The notes beneath the pieces were generated by a model that searched no databases, had not been told where the DNA came from, and was given only the letters and a program-made list of their open reading frames with translations. A program made the position numbers and the translations under genes. DNA of 53,923 nt, from positions 11,620-65,542 of the forward strand of contig CAJTUG010000008.1 in NCBI GenBank assembly GCA_910579605.1. Reading direction: 5' to 3'. Positions within the stretch are counted from its first letter, which is position 1. Each line of letters starts with the position of its first letter. Below, piece after piece: positions 25,994-34,377 of the stretch. This DNA comes from an uncultured Muribaculaceae bacterium (GTDB taxonomy: Bacteria > Bacteroidota > Bacteroidia > Bacteroidales > Muribaculaceae).

Positions 25994-26983
25994 TCAATTT
26001 ATGTCGGGGTTTGTAATATCTTCGTTTATATTTTTATCGGCCTTTTCGGCAGCGTCATGTTTTTCGTATGCCTCAACAATGCGTTGCACAAGATGATGCC
26101 TCACTATATCTTTCTTGCCAAATTCTACTTTGCCTATGCCTGGTACGTCTTTGAGAACGGTTAATGCCTGTATAAGGCCCGAACGAGTGGATTTAGGCAA
26201 GTCTATTTGGGTTACGTCGCCTGTCACGATCATTTTGGCGTTCATGCCAAGGCGTGTCAAGAACATCTTTATCTGGTGAGTTGTGGTGTTCTGGGCTTCG
26301 TCGAGCACTATGATGGCATCGTTGAGCGTACGACCGCGCATAAATGCCAAAGGAGCTATCTGGATTACCTTGCTTTCCATATATTCCTTGAGCTTGACGG
26401 CCGGTATCATGTCTTCCAACGCATCGTAGAGAGGTTGGAGATAAGGGTCTATTTTATCTTTCATGTCGCCGGGCAGGAACCCTAATTTTTCGCCTGCTTC
26501 AACGGCCGGGCGCGAGAGGATGATTTTTCTTACTTCGCGATTTTTCAATGCCCGAACTGCCAATGCTATGGCTATATAAGTTTTACCTGTGCCGGCAGGA
26601 CCGAGCGCAAATGTCAAATCGTTTTTAGCAAAGGTTTCTACGAGAAGCTGTTGGTTGGGAGTTCGGCCGCTTATGGGCTTGCCGTTCATGCCATATATTA
26701 TCACGTTGTCGCGTTTGAGCTCTTTAGGAGCCTCGCCTTTGACTATATCTATTATAACTTCCTCTGGCAGATTATTGTATTCCTCGGCATAGGAACACAT
26801 TTCTTTTATTTTTTCTTCAAAATCCAAAGTTTCTTTTTCTTCGCCAATCACACGGATTACCGCGCCCCGGGCAGAGATACGGATTTTTGGATATAAATTT
26901 TTTATAAGCTGCATATTGGCGTTGTTTACGCCATAAAAGCAAACTGGATCTACGCTATCTATTATAATTATTCGTTCTATCAT
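25994..26983 (-). CDS. phoH: PhoH-family ATPase
   Basis: Cytoplasmic P-loop protein of the PhoH/YbeZ family, linked in other bacteria to ribosome and RNA metabolism. Walker A is GPAGTGKT (residues 128-135 from this start) and Walker B VLDEAQN. The ATG at 27022 is unlikely because the -7 element at 27027-27034 would place the transcript start within it; the ATG at 26983 begins MIERIIIIDSVDP, as in homologues, and gives 329 residues. It heads the phoH-purC-menG operon. Confidence 0.92.
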   Translation of the reverse strand: MIERIIIIDSVDPVCFYGVNNANMQLIKNLYPKIRISARGAVIRVIGEEKETLDFEEKIKEMCSYAEEYNNLPEEVIIDIVKGEAPKELKRDNVIIYGMNGKPISGRTPNQQLLVETFAKNDLTFALGPAGTGKTYIAIALAVRALKNREVRKIILSRPAVEAGEKLGFLPGDMKDKIDPYLQPLYDALEDMIPAVKLKEYMESKVIQIAPLAFMRGRTLNDAIIVLDEAQNTTTHQIKMFLTRLGMNAKMIVTGDVTQIDLPKSTRSGLIQALTVLKDVPGIGKVEFGKKDIVRHHLVQRIVEAYEKHDAAEKADKNINEDITNPDIN

Positions 26984-27026
26984 ATAGTTGCCGACAAGGC
27001 CAAAACAAGCCTTTTCTTTCATCCGG

Positions 27027-27034
27027 CAAATTTA
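27027..27034 (-). promoter_or_regulatory. -7 element of the phoH operon
   Basis: TAAATTTG on the minus strand matches TAnnTTTG exactly; no clear TTTG lies 19-20 bp upstream. Its position decides the phoH start: it is five bases from the ATG at 27022 and 43 from the ATG at 26983. Confidence 0.5.
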
Positions 27035-27149
27035 ACTAAAAACTGCGACATATAAGGGCTAATAACGAAAAAAGTTGCAAGGGCATGATTGGCATTTATC
27101 GTTGATTTTTCGGGAGTTGTTGACAATTTGCCGGTAAAAATCGTATAAG

Positions 27150-27189
27150 AAAAATCGCAAGTAGTTACTATTTAACTGCTTGCGATTTT
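27150..27189 (-). terminator. Intrinsic terminator of the tRNA-Leu gene
   Basis: On the minus strand AAAATCGCAAG-C-AGTTA pairs with TAACT-A-CTTGCGATTTT (17 bp with one mismatch) around a short loop, followed by TTCTT. It starts seven bases after the tRNA 3' end. Confidence 0.85.
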
Positions 27190-27195
27190 GCGTTG

Positions 27196-27276
27196 TGCCC
27201 GGAACAGGACTCGAACCTGCACGCCTCGCAGCACTCGCACCTGAAACGAGCGCGTCTACCATTCCGCCACCCGGGC
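27196..27276 (-). tRNA. tRNA-Leu (anticodon CAG)
   Basis: Minus-strand sequence folds as a class II tRNA. Acceptor GCCCGGG pairs with TCCGGGC (last pair G-U), discriminator A. The D-arm contains GCGGAATGGTAGACGC. The anticodon stem CTCGT/GCGAG encloses loop TTCAGGT with anticodon CAG. A 13-nt variable arm precedes T-arm GCAGG-TTCGAGT-CCTGT. The 3' CCA is not encoded (CAA follows), as is common in Bacteroidota. Length 81 nt. Confidence 0.97.
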
Positions 27277-27291
27277 ATGGGTTTGCGAGTG

Positions 27292-27323
27292 CAAAGATAG
27301 GTATTTTTTTTTGCTTTGCCAAA
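27292..27323 (-). promoter_or_regulatory. Promoter of tRNA-Leu
   Basis: TTTG at 27323-27320, 20-bp spacer, TATCTTTG at 27299-27292, read on the minus strand. It is a full match to the Bacteroidota primary-sigma consensus, 16 bp before the mature tRNA 5' end. Confidence 0.7.
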
Positions 27324-27382
27324 CCCTTTTCCCATTATTTTTGATTGACGGCAGCGGTGGTATCTCAATGTATCTCAATAGC

Positions 27383-28834
27383 TCAGCGTATTACGATTTT
27401 CTTTGTCATGGTGTTTGTGCGGGCTAAGTATATTCCTGGGGTTAGATCAAGGTTGAAACTTTCTGCTTGGTATTGAGGCACTATGCTTCTGGTTTTAATG
27501 CCTGAAAGAGTGTAGATATCTATTGTGGAGTTTGCGAATCCTATGGTATATAGGCGGTTGTCTTGCATGTAGAGATCGGTGTCGGGAGTATCGGTTTCTG
27601 TGATGGCGCTCCAGTCGTGAGCTTCGGGGAAGAGTGGTAGGGATGGGAACCAATAGTTCATTATCATATCGTAGTCGCGTATCACGGAGCCATCGTTAGC
27701 ATAACGTCGTGTAATGTATGTGGGTTTTCCGAATTCGTGGTATAACGACATGTAGATTTCGTCGGTAATCGGGTGGACACCAATTGAGCAACCGTAGAGT
27801 TTCCAATCTTCGTTGTCGGCGTCAAGGTCTATAAATAGAGAAGTTGTCTCGGTAGAGATATCAAATTTATAGATTTTGCTTCCTGAGAACCATCGGTTTG
27901 ACCCTCCTTTCCAGTATAGACAGTTGTTTACGGTTGAAGCAACGAATGCGTCGGGAGTCCATGCATACCAGGAGTTGAGAGGTGCATACATTGGCTCTTC
28001 TATTGGTATTACTTTTGTTTTAAGTGTCGTGGGGTCGATTTTTACGATGTATGGCAGAGCCATACCCATCCCTTGGGTGTTAGGTGCTACAGAAGCCCAA
28101 AGAGAACCGTCTTTGGATTTGACTATGCTACCCACTCCGGCTCCTGGCTTTACGATATCCATTGATATTGTGTTTTCTACTTTGTCTTGAGCGGGATCTA
28201 TGACAAGGATTCCATATTGTTGGTGGGCGGCGAATATTTTGCCTTGAGCTTCTACCATTGTACCTGTCTGGCCGTGGTAGAGGCTACCGGTAGGATCGGT
28301 GACCGGACTGTCGCCGTCAGCGTTGGGGTTGCCTGAGCCGGAGACCTGTCCGGTTACTGTATAGGAGTCAAGGTCAAATATCCAGATTCCGTTACTTGAG
28401 GAAATGTATCCTTTATGTTTGTCTACGCCTACAAAGCCACGTCCGTCGCATTGAGCTCCCGAGGGATCTATTATTGTGGATTGGAACAGCATTTTGAGGC
28501 TTTTACCGTCGGCCACGGTTATACGTCCGCCGGTAATACTTGCGCCAGGATCTTTTTCTTGTTTAGCAATTAGGAAGAGACGTCCGTCCCATATTGCGCC
28601 ATATTGGTTTGTGCAGCCTAATTCGTGGCCCGGATTTTCTTCCTGGAAGGCTCTGTATTGCCAATAGTTTCCGTCGGTAGCGTCGGGGAAGAGGATGTTG
28701 ATGGTGGAGTTCTGGTGGCCGTACCAGTCTTCGTTAACAAAGATTATGCCTTTTGTATAATCAAAATTTCCGGCACTCGCACCGAAAGATGCGAGTACCG
28801 GAAGGCATGATATAAAGAGCTTACACAAATTCAT
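27383..28834 (-). CDS. Secreted BtuG-like beta-propeller (DUF5074-type) with T9SS tail
   Basis: A 483-residue exported protein (signal MNLCKLFISCLPVLASFGAS) whose body is a YncE/DUF5074-type beta-propeller starting at IIFVNEDWYGHQNSTINIL. It matches the propeller half of the neighbouring 28831-32031 protein (shared NE-W-YGH, SSNGIWIFDL / STSNGIFVID, and PGH/PGYxxG blocks). The last 60 residues (IDIYTLSGIK ... LTPGIYLARTNTMTKKIVIR) fit a T9SS type A sorting domain, so it is probably secreted by type IX and attached at the surface. It lacks a lipobox. Its ATG overlaps the upstream stop (ATGA). By context it may bind cobalamin; that is inference. Confidence 0.75.
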   Translation of the reverse strand: MNLCKLFISCLPVLASFGASAGNFDYTKGIIFVNEDWYGHQNSTINILFPDATDGNYWQYRAFQEENPGHELGCTNQYGAIWDGRLFLIAKQEKDPGASITGGRITVADGKSLKMLFQSTIIDPSGAQCDGRGFVGVDKHKGYISSSNGIWIFDLDSYTVTGQVSGSGNPNADGDSPVTDPTGSLYHGQTGTMVEAQGKIFAAHQQYGILVIDPAQDKVENTISMDIVKPGAGVGSIVKSKDGSLWASVAPNTQGMGMALPYIVKIDPTTLKTKVIPIEEPMYAPLNSWYAWTPDAFVASTVNNCLYWKGGSNRWFSGSKIYKFDISTETTSLFIDLDADNEDWKLYGCSIGVHPITDEIYMSLYHEFGKPTYITRRYANDGSVIRDYDMIMNYWFPSLPLFPEAHDWSAITETDTPDTDLYMQDNRLYTIGFANSTIDIYTLSGIKTRSIVPQYQAESFNLDLTPGIYLARTNTMTKKIVIR

Positions 28835-31800
28835 CTGATAGCAATTTTGGCGCTTGTTCCGTTTGAGCCTTTAACGATATAGATTCCGCTTTGAACCCCG
28901 AAATCAAGGATGTAGCTTTGGGAATCGGCAGTGAATGAAAGACATTCTTTTCCGCTTGCGTCTACGATAACAAAGTCTACGCCTTCCATACCGCAAATGT
29001 AGAGGCGCGAGCCGGAGGAATAGATTTTGGCATCGGAATTTATGTTTGTGACGCCTGTGGTATCGTCAACATGGAGGTTGAGTGTCTTGGCGGTAGTTTT
29101 GCCGTTTGAGGTGGCTGTGAGGTTTAGGTTGAGGTTACCGGAACCGAGAGGCTCAATAGTTAGTATTCCATTGTTGTGAGTCACATTTGCCACAGGGTAA
29201 GAAGCGGCGCGAGTCTGAGGTATTTCCTCAAGGTTGAAGGCAATGTTGCAGTCGTAGCTGTCGCGGTCTGTGGCGATGTCGCGTAGGTCTATTTGAGAGA
29301 GGCCATCTTTTACGTCTATTGTAATTTCGTCAATGCTGAATTCCACACCATGCTTATCGGGGAAGATGGGGAGAGACTGGAACCAGTAGTATGGTTCCAA
29401 TTTGATGTTTTTGGTAATTTCACCGCTTGTTGCATCGACCAGTAGAATCCAATGGTCACGGTATCCGCCGCTGGATGCGCCTTCTCGTCCGGCCATAACT
29501 ATGATTCTGTTGTTTCGTGGGTCGAAGCGGGGTGTACCGTAGGTCATGAGGTTTACTGTTTCGCCGAATTCTGTTTCTCCGGTCACGTCTGTAAGGGTGA
29601 AGATGGGCTGGAGGTCGGCAGGATCAGTATCTACGTCGTAGAGGTAATATCCTCCTTTGGGTCCGCCCATAATTCCGGCTTTGCCGGTAACGAAGAGTAT
29701 TCTGTTGTCTATGGGGTTTCCGTAGAAAGCTGTTGAACGCCAGGCGTTCCATGAGCATGTTATAAGATCGAGGGATTTTGGTAGAGTGCGACCTTCCCCA
29801 GCTTTGAGAGTGTTTGGATCGATGTCTTGGAGAACGGCGCAGCCATTTGCAGCGGTAGCATACCATACGCGTCCGTCGGCTGTTTGGGTAATACCTTGCA
29901 CGTTGGTGTCTTCAATTCGTTTTACGAGCTCGTCGGTCTCGGGATCAACAACGAGAATGCCATAGCTTTGCTTAATGGCAAATACATAACGACCGGCGTG
30001 TATCATGTCGCCGATTTGTCCGTTATAGAGGTCGGCTTCGTCTTCATTGTCGCCTTTGGCGCCTATGAGGCCTGTTATTTCAGGTGCTTCTGGATTGGTG
30101 ATGTCTATGACGAAGATTCCATTGGATGTAGATACATATGCTTTGTTTTCGGTGGCACCAACAACAGCGCGACCATCGCCGCTGTGTCCGTTCCAAGCGA
30201 GAGCGTCAATAGAACCAAGGCGTTTGAGAGTCTTTGCGTCGGCAATTACAAAACGACCGCCACCGGGGAGAGGATCACCGCCATCGGCTGCTTGTTTAGA
30301 TGCTACCATGAGGTATCCGTTCCATATTGTGCCATGCTGAGATGTTGCGCCGAATGAATATCCGGGATTTTCGCGGGAATATGCTTGATAGATGATATCG
30401 TTGTTGGCTGTGAGGTAGTTGATGGAGCCGTTTGTGTGTCCGTACCATTCTTCGTTGAGAATAATCGTACCTTCTTCATAATTTTCATCGGAAGATATCT
30501 CGGTATCCTCCACAACCTTGACAGTAAAGTTTTTGACGAAATCTTCTTCTATTCTCTTTGGATCTTTAACAGTAACTGTGAGAGTACATTCGCCTAAGCG
30601 GTAGCCTTGAAGTTCGGGGAATCTTACATGATCGGGGTTCCAGTAGTTTACGGTGTAGAGGCTTGCTATCATATCTTCTTTGGACGTTCCTGCGTTGGCG
30701 AGAGTCCATGAAACGTTGCTACATGTAGCGGCATCGGCAGGTTCGAAATAGGGGAATAAACCGGCAATGCGACGGGGGTGGATATAGATTACTCCGTCTT
30801 CGGCCACACAGTTGAAAGTAACATCTTTGAGCCATGGTTCGTTTGGTTCTGCCGGGTCAACGATATTTTTGAATTTGCCCCATTGCTCATGAGCCTGGAA
30901 TTGAGCTTTCATGCCTGCAGGCACGTTGAGGACAGCGTTTTCGTATACCTCGGCTGAGAAAGAAGGGGTTTCGAGAACTTTATCACCCAAAACGGTCACT
31001 ACCTTGAGCCCTGTCAGATTGGAGAATGGGAAATATGTGAATTCGCGTCCGATTTCCAAAGTTGTGAGTTCGCGTGTGCCTCCGTTTGTAATTTTATTTT
31101 GGAAATCTTGTGCCCAACAGTAAAGATTTGTGCCTGAGGTTGATGGCTCAAAGCGGAGTTTGTCGAGCTTTGGATTGTTTGTGAAGGCGGCCATTGTAAT
31201 TTTTGTAACGGAGCCTTTGATTGTGAATTCAGAAATCTGAGTGTCGCGGAAACAATAATTGTCGATACTTGTGATACCGTCTGAGAGTTCTACGCTTTCC
31301 AGGCGTGAGCAACCGTCAAATCCGCACCACCCGGTCGGTTCGTCCCATACCACGTTATTACCAACGGTAAAGTTGTAGATATATTTACAGTTTGTGAAAA
31401 CGTTGGTTCCGATAGATGTGACAGTATTGGGGACAGAGTCAAATTTTTCTTTGTCTTCGTTTTTGAATTCCAACCAGTTGCAATTTGCAAATGCTTGAGA
31501 TTCTATTATTTCAAGACCTTCGTGGAGTATTGCATATTCCATTTTGCTGCAGGAGTTGAAAGCTCCGAATGGAATTGTTTTGAGGCTTGCGGGAATTTCA
31601 ATTTTTTTGAGAGCAGAGCATAGAAGGAATGCTTCTCGTCCCATGGTCTCAAGCTGGTCGGGAAGTGTCACGGATGTAAGCGAAGCACGATACTCAAATG
31701 CCCGGCTACCAATTTCCTTGACGGTGTTGGGAATTACAACCGATGTTAAAGAGCCATTATTTGCATTGTTGAAGACACCGCGGAAAGCGTTGTCGCCGAT

Positions 31801-32031
31801 GCGCACAACGGTGTACACCTGCTTGTCGTTTTCAACACTTTCGGGAATGACAATGTCGCCGCTGTAGTCTTTACCATATTCCGTGTCGTTGCCGCCATAG
31901 GTTACTTCAACGGTTGAATCGGAAAGTTTGTTGTAGTAGATCCCGTTGGTATTGAAATCAAACGCCCAGATCTGTCCTGATGCGAGCAAGGAGACAAACG
32001 TACCGACGAGATATTTAGCCGATTTATTCAT
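28831..32031 (-). CDS. BspA-like leucine-rich repeat / BtuG-like propeller fusion with T9SS tail
   Basis: A 1066-residue secreted protein in four parts. First a signal peptide (to about residue 24). Next BspA-type LRR_5 repeats (about 40-390, recurring units such as LTSVVIPNTVKEIGSRAF and LKKIEIPASLKTIPFGAF). Then an Ig-like spacer (about 400-520), and a DUF5074-type propeller from GTIILNEEWYGHTNGSINYL (about 525) to about 905. After a short Ig-like stretch the protein ends GIYIVKGSNGTSAKIAIR, a T9SS type A tail. LRR_5 domains mediate adhesion in other Bacteroidales proteins; propellers of this kind bind corrinoids in BtuG. The combination is unusual. Its ATG at 32031 has no clear consensus promoter. 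Confidence 0.75.
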   Translation of the reverse strand: MNKSAKYLVGTFVSLLASGQIWAFDFNTNGIYYNKLSDSTVEVTYGGNDTEYGKDYSGDIVIPESVENDKQVYTVVRIGDNAFRGVFNNANNGSLTSVVIPNTVKEIGSRAFEYRASLTSVTLPDQLETMGREAFLLCSALKKIEIPASLKTIPFGAFNSCSKMEYAILHEGLEIIESQAFANCNWLEFKNEDKEKFDSVPNTVTSIGTNVFTNCKYIYNFTVGNNVVWDEPTGWCGFDGCSRLESVELSDGITSIDNYCFRDTQISEFTIKGSVTKITMAAFTNNPKLDKLRFEPSTSGTNLYCWAQDFQNKITNGGTRELTTLEIGREFTYFPFSNLTGLKVVTVLGDKVLETPSFSAEVYENAVLNVPAGMKAQFQAHEQWGKFKNIVDPAEPNEPWLKDVTFNCVAEDGVIYIHPRRIAGLFPYFEPADAATCSNVSWTLANAGTSKEDMIASLYTVNYWNPDHVRFPELQGYRLGECTLTVTVKDPKRIEEDFVKNFTVKVVEDTEISSDENYEEGTIILNEEWYGHTNGSINYLTANNDIIYQAYSRENPGYSFGATSQHGTIWNGYLMVASKQAADGGDPLPGGGRFVIADAKTLKRLGSIDALAWNGHSGDGRAVVGATENKAYVSTSNGIFVIDITNPEAPEITGLIGAKGDNEDEADLYNGQIGDMIHAGRYVFAIKQSYGILVVDPETDELVKRIEDTNVQGITQTADGRVWYATAANGCAVLQDIDPNTLKAGEGRTLPKSLDLITCSWNAWRSTAFYGNPIDNRILFVTGKAGIMGGPKGGYYLYDVDTDPADLQPIFTLTDVTGETEFGETVNLMTYGTPRFDPRNNRIIVMAGREGASSGGYRDHWILLVDATSGEITKNIKLEPYYWFQSLPIFPDKHGVEFSIDEITIDVKDGLSQIDLRDIATDRDSYDCNIAFNLEEIPQTRAASYPVANVTHNNGILTIEPLGSGNLNLNLTATSNGKTTAKTLNLHVDDTTGVTNINSDAKIYSSGSRLYICGMEGVDFVIVDASGKECLSFTADSQSYILDFGVQSGIYIVKGSNGTSAKIAIR

Positions 32032-32148
32032 AAATTATTGGTTAATAGATTATTGATTGTTTTTGATTTTTTCTTGAATGTATGTAAAAAGTGTACTGAC
32101 CTGTAAGTGGGTCAATAATCTTTGATAGCCGGAATGGCAGATTAGAAA
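32032..32148. other. Gap inside the presumed B12 operon
   Basis: 117 bp with no gene. It contains an inverted repeat TGACC-N7-GGTCA-like element (around 32095-32113) and AT-rich tracts, but no full TTTG/TAnnTTTG promoter on the minus strand. The repeat could be a weak terminator or an operator. I therefore cannot say whether the two downstream propeller genes are read from the riboswitch promoter or their own. Confidence 0.4.
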
Positions 32149-33132
32149 TTATTTAATGGCAATTTTCTGTGTCTTATTTCCTTTCTTGGTAATGTAGATA
32201 CCCGGTGCAAGGGAGGGTTTATGATTTTTTGTCGTAGTTGCTACATGTGTGCCAGAAACGGAATACCAAAGAGTGGGTAAATCCTCTTTGATTTCAGCTT
32301 CTGTCACGGCAGTAGTTTTCCCGGGGACGTAGAAGAGCATATTTTCGTTTTCGGTTGGTGTTGAGCCTTCGCCGAAACCGCCAACTCCTGGTTTGTCGAA
32401 AATGGTGTACGTCCATCCATCTACGGCACCGTCGGATAGTTTGCGGCCGGTGTATCCAGTGCCGCTATAACTCCATTCTCCTCCTGCTTTGCCGGTCCAG
32501 TAGCTCCAGTATCCTTCATACCATCCGGCATGCCAGAATAAGTCGTCGACTCTTTTTTCGTTGATTTTCCAGCAATCATAGTCGTATGCTGGATAGCCGT
32601 AGGCATAATAATCGAGGGGATGCTGGATATAGTGGGTCTGTGCGGCGCCATTTATAGCTTGCTGCATTATTTTTGGCGTATTGTCGCCAGGGGCTTCTTT
32701 TTGGCCGAAGAGGGTGCTGGTATTGTAGTAATCGAAATTGATATATTCATAGTTTTTGGCCATGTCGAAATCGAAATAGAGGTATTCCAGAAGCTCGGCC
32801 ACATTGTCTATACCTATACCGCAAACAGTAGCACCATATTGGCCGGTAAATTGTGTGAGTAGCAAAAGGTTATCGTTGTCTGAGCAAATGGCTTTGAACA
32901 TGTCTTCTGATGTCGGGTAGTTTTTGGAACCGTCTTCGTTTTCGGTAATATCAAATCGATACCCCCACACGTAAGAGATATCTTTTTCTGGGTCGAGTCC
33001 GCGGGTAATTACCAGGGCGGCGCGGCAATCCCCTTGGCCGGTCCAGTGATCAATCTTGTTGAAATCTACCGGTATTGCAGCCTTGGAAGTCAAGGCGAGC
33101 AAGAGGAGTATATACAACAGTTGTTTTTTCAT
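32149..33132 (-). CDS. Secreted protein of B12 locus with T9SS-like tail
   Basis: A 327-residue protein with a signal peptide (MKKQLLYILLLLALTSKA). The N-terminal half reads HWTGQGDCRAALVITR, then YVWGYRFDI and a segment EDMFKAICSDNDNLLLLTQF. I recall a similar 'WGYR' pattern in exported proteins near cobalamin transport genes in several phyla, but cannot name the family with certainty. The middle is rich in Tyr, Trp and Gly. The end, WYSVSGTHV ... LAPGIYITKKGNKTQKIAIK, fits a T9SS sorting tail. It follows the PKD lipoprotein by six bases, placing it firmly in the btuB operon. A role in corrinoid capture is inferred. Confidence 0.65.
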   Translation of the reverse strand: MKKQLLYILLLLALTSKAAIPVDFNKIDHWTGQGDCRAALVITRGLDPEKDISYVWGYRFDITENEDGSKNYPTSEDMFKAICSDNDNLLLLTQFTGQYGATVCGIGIDNVAELLEYLYFDFDMAKNYEYINFDYYNTSTLFGQKEAPGDNTPKIMQQAINGAAQTHYIQHPLDYYAYGYPAYDYDCWKINEKRVDDLFWHAGWYEGYWSYWTGKAGGEWSYSGTGYTGRKLSDGAVDGWTYTIFDKPGVGGFGEGSTPTENENMLFYVPGKTTAVTEAEIKEDLPTLWYSVSGTHVATTTKNHKPSLAPGIYITKKGNKTQKIAIK

Positions 33133-33138
33133 GAGAGA

Positions 33139-34377
33139 TTAGTTTAATGATTGTTGAAATATTGATGATTGCTGAGATATAGGGTCCTCGGGCACGAGAG
33201 GAGCCGGAGAAATTGAGAGGTCTTGGGCACGGCAGATCTCGGTGGATGTCTCGCCGAGCCAACCGCAATATTGGTTTATTCCTGTGTATACTCTCACGAA
33301 ATCCACTCCTGGGAGTTTCACGCTCCGTCCTTGAGAATCGCGGGCATTTGCAATATCAAAAGAGTTGAGGTCGGAGTAGTCGTTGGGGTGGTTGTCTACA
33401 TATCCCCAGTCGTAACTATAAAGCACATAGTATGAGCCGTTCCCACTCAGGTCTTTGGCGTTTGGTGCCAGACATGATCCTTGAAATGAAATGCTCTCTG
33501 CGTCTATCCACTTGGGGAAATAATCCTGGTTGTGGAAGATATTTTTTGGCATATAGCCTGCTTGTCCTTGATTGTCGGTCCATGGGATATAGTATATATC
33601 GCTGAGCATGCCGGTGTTGTCGGCCACGGGTTGGGCGTTTTCGTCGGGTCGGCTATAAGTTATGGAATAGTTTCTGATGGTTGCGGACGAGTCGTATTCG
33701 CTTCCAGCCAATTCGTACCATTGGTCGTCGGGCAGACCGTTGCAATTGGAATCAAAGCTTACCATTACTATACCCGGCTCTGCCGAACCGCCGCGTTTGG
33801 ACGGGTCGGTGAGTTCATAGAAACAATTGCCCCATATTCTAAGATCGGCCTGTCCGGGTCGGTCAACAACAGTATGGTCAAAACCGAATGTGACGTATCC
33901 GCCAAATCCTCCAAGGCTTATCATCACGTCGTTTGTGCCAGAAATAGATTCTTCGGCCTTTTTCAATATGTCATCGTAAGTATCTCCGTCTTCATATCTC
34001 GGCATTTCGTTTACGAATTGCCCCGGCGCGGGGCAGTATTCATAGACACGGCTTATATAGGGGCTATATTCCACCTCCTCGTGCATTACTGTTACTGTAA
34101 ATGAAAATTCAAAAGGTGTGTCCGGGTCTATTATCTCTATACATACGTCGTATACTCCTTCGTCTGGTGATATGAAAATATAATCCCTTGAATCAGACAT
34201 TTCTTTTCCGTTGACAGTCCAGCGATATTCCTTCCCCGACAGTGCCGGATGGAGAGGAAGCTTCTGCATACGGGCAATGCGGTAGTTGTCGTCTATGCCC
34301 AGATTAACAGTGGGAATATCGTCGGAGCAAGAACAGATGGTGGCCGCTAATAATATTACAATAAATAATTTATTCAT
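33139..34377 (-). CDS. PKD-type surface lipoprotein of the B12 locus
   Basis: From the ATG at 34377 (ATGA overlap with the preceding gene) the 412-residue protein starts MNKLFIVILLAATICSCSDD: a lipobox with Asp-Asp at +2/+3, suggesting surface export as in Bacteroidota lipoproteins. A PKD/Ig-like domain (about 30-110) is followed by a conserved block with CPAPGQFVNEMPRYEDGD, SLGGFGGYVTFGFDH and GLPDDQWYELAGSEYD, typical of 'cell surface protein' genes adjacent to btuB in Bacteroides. The exact role is unknown; it may help bind or hand on cobalamin. It has no T9SS tail, unlike the next three genes. Confidence 0.75.
   Translation of the reverse strand: MNKLFIVILLAATICSCSDDIPTVNLGIDDNYRIARMQKLPLHPALSGKEYRWTVNGKEMSDSRDYIFISPDEGVYDVCIEIIDPDTPFEFSFTVTVMHEEVEYSPYISRVYEYCPAPGQFVNEMPRYEDGDTYDDILKKAEESISGTNDVMISLGGFGGYVTFGFDHTVVDRPGQADLRIWGNCFYELTDPSKRGGSAEPGIVMVSFDSNCNGLPDDQWYELAGSEYDSSATIRNYSITYSRPDENAQPVADNTGMLSDIYYIPWTDNQGQAGYMPKNIFHNQDYFPKWIDAESISFQGSCLAPNAKDLSGNGSYYVLYSYDWGYVDNHPNDYSDLNSFDIANARDSQGRSVKLPGVDFVRVYTGINQYCGWLGETSTEICRAQDLSISPAPLVPEDPISQQSSIFQQSLN

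Noticed and set aside
28831..32031. LRR repeats mistaken for a CRISPR or tandem DNA repeat
   Set aside because: The periodicity is at the protein level; DNA copies diverge and there are no spacers.
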